DNA of 7,700 bases from CAYPZL01 sp964415045 (GTDB taxonomy: Bacteria > Planctomycetota > Phycisphaerae > Sedimentisphaerales > Anaerobacaceae): the NCBI GenBank assembly GCA_964415045.1, contig CAYPZL010000234.1, forward strand, positions 1-7,700, written 5' to 3'. Positions 4,775 through 7,700 of this stretch are shown in pieces. How positions within the stretch are numbered: the stretch's first letter is position 1; the number at the start of each line of letters is the position of its first letter. A model generated the notes under the pieces. The model was not told where the DNA came from and ran no database searches. It saw only the letters and a program-made list of their open reading frames with translations. Both the position numbers and the translations under genes were made by a program.

Positions 4775-7495
4775 TCATTGCGTTGGTGAGGCGATCCGGA
4801 CGTGGGCCGGGCCGGGCAGGGGTACGATCAGGAGCTGGGCGCCGGCGACGTGGGAGACCGCCAGGGCGAGAGTTTCCGGCGCCGCATCGGTTTCCTGTCC
4901 GAGTTGGCGGATGGTTGCGTAGGGATATTGGCCCTGCCAGCCGGAGACCAGAACGTGGTAGGGGCTGTCGCGCAGGCCCGCTCCCCAGCCATCGGCCGTG
5001 AAGGCCAGAACGCCGTCCTGTTCGCTCACGGCGCGTATGGCACAGGGGGCGTGGATGAGGCAGCCCGTTTGCGGCGAGCATTCAACATCGTAGATCGTAC
5101 CGACGCCGAAGAGCTCGGGCAGGTGCGCCTGGGTGGTTCCCGGATTGATGGCCGGGCCGTCGCGATGTTGCGACTTCGGGAGGAAGAAATCGGGCAGCAA
5201 ACCCTGCCGGTCGAGATCGTCCAGCGGCCACGCCATCTGCAGACCTGCTGCTGTAATGCCGCCGGCGATCTGCGACCAGGGACCGTTGGGATCCTGCTCG
5301 CCGAGCAGATGCAGCGCCGAGGCATAGACCAGCCCGCACCACTGCACGGGCCGGCCGAACCACGAACCGACCCAGTTGGTCGCGCCAAACACCGGGATCG
5401 TCGCGTACGGGCCGACTTCGCCTGCGGTCGGATTGACCAGGTACACGAAAGGCACTCCCGTCCACGCCCAGTAGCGTGCCTGTTCCAGATGGTCCTGTCG
5501 CCCGGAGAGAAGGTAGCCCAGCGTATAAGCCTTGGCCAGCAGACCCGAAGCCAGAATGTCCGGCGTATGCAACGGGACTTCCCACGTCTGGGCGCCGCGT
5601 GGAACGGTGCCTCCGTAGAGCAACGTCTGTTTGTCCAGCAGTTCCAGGGCCGCCTCGATCAGGTTGGGATCCGCACAGAGGGTGGCGGCCTCCATCACGG
5701 AGAACAGGTCGCGGGCTCCGTAACCATTCGCATGATCGGCGAAGTGCGTCGCGCCGTAATCGACGTCCCCGGGCCTGTAGGTCTTGATCCCGTTGGCATC
5801 GAAGCGCCCCAGCAGACCGAGAGCCGTGTGGTAGCGTGCCTCGACGAACGCCTCCACGTCGCCGAAGAGCAGCGGCGCCGTCGGCGGTCGCACGTGGGAA
5901 ACGCCACCGTCGAAATGCCGGCTCTCGGGCACGCTACCGAGGGCCAGGTCGCGCACCACGCCCAGTTTCGCAATCAACTCGTCATCGCCCGGGTCGAGGC
6001 TCGCAGCGAGGTAGTCCATGAACATGGCAGCGTCGGCGGCCGGGACGGGGCCAAAATGGTCACCCCATACCGCGTGCCGAAAGAGCCCGCCCTCGCGGAT
6101 CTTCGAATCGACCCATCCGTGCGCGAGCCGCCGGGCCGCGGACGGGAAGCCGCCCTCAAACGAGGGCACGGGCGGCAGGGATCGCAGTTGTACGTACTGC
6201 TGCACAGCCGGCACGATCGTCTCGCCCTGGCCTGCGATGATCCACAGGCGGGCGGCGACGGGTACATCCGCAACCAGGCTGACGGGACTGTGGGCCGCGA
6301 GGCTGTTCTCGAATCGACGGGACCCCACCGCCGGACCGGTCAGACTCATCACGTGGCCGTCCGAGCCGAAGAGAGCATCCGGAGAATCGAACAGCGGAGC
6401 GATCAGGTCCGAAGGCTCCCAGGCGAGGCCGATGGTTCCCCCGTCGGCGGCAATCGCCATCAGGGGAAACGTCAGCTTCACCGGGTCGGGGATGCGACGC
6501 AGGTGCTCGGGCGTCGTGATGTCGGCCTGGCTGCTGCTCGGCTCGTCACAGAGATACTCCAGGCCCGCCAGCAGTCCCTGGCTCTTGGTCGGACCGAACG
6601 TATCCAGACCCGCAAACAGCGTTAGCCAGGGCAGCAGCACGACGTCACGGTCCGCACTGACCTGAATCTGCACGTCGATGGCGAGAGCGTCACCGACCTC
6701 TGCGGGGCGAATCTCTCTGCGGACCTGCCATGTCGCGCCCTGTGAGTCGGCAAGAGTGGCGACGTGGATGAGAGCGTCCCCTGCGCGCTGCGACGCGACC
6801 GAAGCGTCCTTCAGGTTCAACCATTCCGTGGCATCCTCGAACAGCACGCCGAGAAGCTCGTGGTCGTAAGCGACCGCCATCTCCCGACCGGCCACCTCGA
6901 CGACGAAATCGCCGATCCCTGTCCCGCGATATTCCAGCGTGAGCGAGCCGGACCGCACGGCGCCGGACCGCTGCGGGTCCCCCGTCGGGCGGGAAGGGGC
7001 TTCGTATGGCGGGTCCTCCCACTTTCTGAGCGTCTCGACCTTGATGGAAGCCACGCCGATTTCTCCCGTGGTCGTAGCAGGATCGAGCCGAAAGCGCGTC
7101 CCCCGACCCAGCATCTCGACGATGATGAGCTCGTAGTCGTGCCACTGGCCGTCGTTATTGACGGTGAAACGCACGGAGTGGCCCGCCCGGAAGGCAGGCC
7201 CGTAAAACAGCTCGCCGCTGGCGTTGGCCTCGGACCTCATGCGAACGGTGACCCTGGTGAGCCGGTCGCCGGGAAGGTCGATGGCCGGGCCTTCGATCCA
7301 CGGATCGTTGCCCGTCGAAGTGAACGACAGCCCGCGCCGCGACCACGTCAGGTCGGCGACGTGGAAGTTGCCCTTCCAGCCCTGCAACCCGCCGGCGAAA
7401 TCCCACTGGATCACGGTATCCGCAAGCGCCTCGGGACCCGTCCACAGAACCGCCGCAAGACAGACGGTCACAACCATCCAACGCGTTCGTGTCAC
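4775..7495 (-). CDS. Exported protein of unknown function: N-terminal carbohydrate-binding-like domain plus predicted alpha/alpha-toroid core
   Basis: A GTG start at 7495 is preferred because GAGG lies eight bases upstream and because it yields a compact signal peptide: VTRTRW, a hydrophobic core to about 18, and ALA|DT after 25. The product has 906 residues. The frame stays open up to an ATG at 7654, but that codon lies inside a palindromic repeat. Residues about 28-156 look like a galactose-binding or carbohydrate-binding beta-sandwich (WDFAGGLQGW, TRFRLDP near the end). About 182-432 is beta-rich and could be a supersandwich. About 437-767 is helical and aromatic-rich (LHTPDILASGLLAKAYTLG at 642-660; YWAWTGVPFVYL), as in six-hairpin glycosidases and toroid polysaccharide lyases. 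The tail (about 792-902) is beta again. The order resembles glycoside hydrolases with a supersandwich and (alpha/alpha)6 barrel, but I recognise no family signature and cannot name catalytic residues. The stop is 773 bases before the protease start. Confidence 0.9.
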   Translation of the reverse strand: MTRTRWMVVTVCLAAVLWTGPEALADTVIQWDFAGGLQGWKGNFHVADLTWSRRGLSFTSTGNDPWIEGPAIDLPGDRLTRVTVRMRSEANASGELFYGPAFRAGHSVRFTVNNDGQWHDYELIIVEMLGRGTRFRLDPATTTGEIGVASIKVETLRKWEDPPYEAPSRPTGDPQRSGAVRSGSLTLEYRGTGIGDFVVEVAGREMAVAYDHELLGVLFEDATEWLNLKDASVASQRAGDALIHVATLADSQGATWQVRREIRPAEVGDALAIDVQIQVSADRDVVLLPWLTLFAGLDTFGPTKSQGLLAGLEYLCDEPSSSQADITTPEHLRRIPDPVKLTFPLMAIAADGGTIGLAWEPSDLIAPLFDSPDALFGSDGHVMSLTGPAVGSRRFENSLAAHSPVSLVADVPVAARLWIIAGQGETIVPAVQQYVQLRSLPPVPSFEGGFPSAARRLAHGWVDSKIREGGLFRHAVWGDHFGPVPAADAAMFMDYLAASLDPGDDELIAKLGVVRDLALGSVPESRHFDGGVSHVRPPTAPLLFGDVEAFVEARYHTALGLLGRFDANGIKTYRPGDVDYGATHFADHANGYGARDLFSVMEAATLCADPNLIEAALELLDKQTLLYGGTVPRGAQTWEVPLHTPDILASGLLAKAYTLGYLLSGRQDHLEQARYWAWTGVPFVYLVNPTAGEVGPYATIPVFGATNWVGSWFGRPVQWCGLVYASALHLLGEQDPNGPWSQIAGGITAAGLQMAWPLDDLDRQGLLPDFFLPKSQHRDGPAINPGTTQAHLPELFGVGTIYDVECSPQTGCLIHAPCAIRAVSEQDGVLAFTADGWGAGLRDSPYHVLVSGWQGQYPYATIRQLGQETDAAPETLALAVSHVAGAQLLIVPLPGPAHVRIASPTQ

Positions 7496-7503
7496 AATCC
7501 CAT

Positions 7504-7507
7504 CCTC
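7504..7507 (-). promoter_or_regulatory. Ribosome binding site that decides the GTG start of the toroid-protein gene
   Basis: The coding strand reads TGAGGATGGGATTGTG, with GAGG eight bases before the GTG at 7495. The next in-frame ATG (base 7477, seventh codon) would remove the basic n-region of the signal peptide. The upstream ATG (7654) would place 53 non-hydrophobic residues ahead of it. Confidence 0.6.
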
Positions 7508-7563
7508 ACTGCAGAGCCTAAACCAATGTGAGGCGTCGCTCGTGAAGCGGCGGGTGGCAGCGT

Positions 7564-7580
7564 CAAGGCCGCAGGCCTTG
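7564..7580. repeat. Short perfect hairpin, REP-like
   Basis: CAAGGCC, loop GCA, GGCCTTG: seven perfect pairs, extended by a T/G mismatch and two more pairs (CG/CG) on the outside. It lies between the toroid-protein start and the GGGC palindromes and resembles dispersed extragenic palindromes. It has no T-run. Confidence 0.5.
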
Positions 7581-7604
7581 GCGATGGGGCAATCGGAGGA
7601 ACGC

Positions 7605-7671
7605 AGGATGGGCTTTCGCCCATGCGGTTCCTTCGTGTCCACGCTTGACAGCATGGGCTAAAGCCCATCCT
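7605..7671. repeat. REP/BIME-like element: two inverted 21-bp GGGC palindromes
   Basis: Bases 7605-7625 and 7651-7671 are inverted copies of one 21-bp unit with a single mismatch, separated by 25 bp. Each unit is itself a hairpin: ATGGGC-TTTC-GCCCAT (7608-7623) and ATGGGCT-AA-AGCCCAT (7653-7668). Paired palindromes of this size between genes are typical of REP/BIME elements mobilised by REP-associated tyrosine transposases. No transposase is in the window. The element lies upstream of the toroid-protein gene and may shape its mRNA 5' end or end an upstream transcript. Confidence 0.7.
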
Positions 7672-7700
7672 ATTCATGAAAGGCTGCCGGTTGTCAAGGA

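Noticed and set aside
4802..6625. Long plus-strand open frame (607 codons) opposite the toroid-protein gene
   Set aside because: It is antisense to a gene with a signal peptide, ribosome site and coherent domains. Its translation is Arg/Gly-rich without recognisable motifs, as expected from high GC at third codon positions.
7496..7654. N-terminal extension of the toroid protein to the ATG at 7654
   Set aside because: The extension starts inside a palindromic repeat, would bury the signal peptide 53 residues in, and a better GTG with a ribosome site exists at 7495.
7667..7697. TTGACA (7697-7692, minus strand) with TAGGAT as a promoter for the toroid-protein gene
   Set aside because: The -10 matches only four of six bases, the spacer is 19, and it overlaps the palindromic repeat.

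Overview
The window looks like chromosomal DNA of a GC-rich Gram-negative bacterium, most likely a planctomycete or a relative. That placement is an inference. It rests on high GC, two large secreted proteins without sequence signatures of well-known enzymes apart from the protease, the combination of a KP-43-like subtilase with cadherin-like and beta-sandwich modules, and short GGGC-hairpin repeats. No rRNA, tRNA, CRISPR array or recognisable transposase gene was seen.

Both genes lie on the minus strand. Reading in their direction (right to left): 7496-7700 holds palindromic REP-like repeats upstream of gene 1. Bases 4775-7495 encode a 906-residue exported protein of unknown function, with a carbohydrate-binding-like N-terminal beta domain and a predicted alpha/alpha-toroid core. 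Bases 4002-4774 are a 773-bp gap without a convincing gene. The gap contains an AT-rich island, several inverted repeats, a near-consensus sigma70 promoter (4240-4269) and a long untranslated leader with a hairpin. Bases 1188-4001 encode a secreted S8 (subtilisin-like, KP-43-type) serine protease with a complete Asp/His/Ser/Asn active site.

The main anomaly is at the 3' end of the protease gene. Its frame stops at 1188, but a different minus-strand frame stays open from there to the left edge of the window. That frame encodes further copies of the same two C-terminal module types, alternating cadherin-like and beta-sandwich. Skipping one C in a five-C run (1214-1218) joins the two frames seamlessly. 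The gene is therefore either broken by a one-base insertion, mis-sequenced, or read through by frameshifting. The intended protein is more than 1,330 residues long and runs off the window.

The two proteins are probably both exported and could both act on extracellular polymers. The protease has its own promoter, so the two genes are probably separate transcription units. Nothing here clearly amounts to a new multi-gene system. The items most worth checking are the frameshift with its alternating module array, the structured intergenic region, and the unassigned toroid protein.
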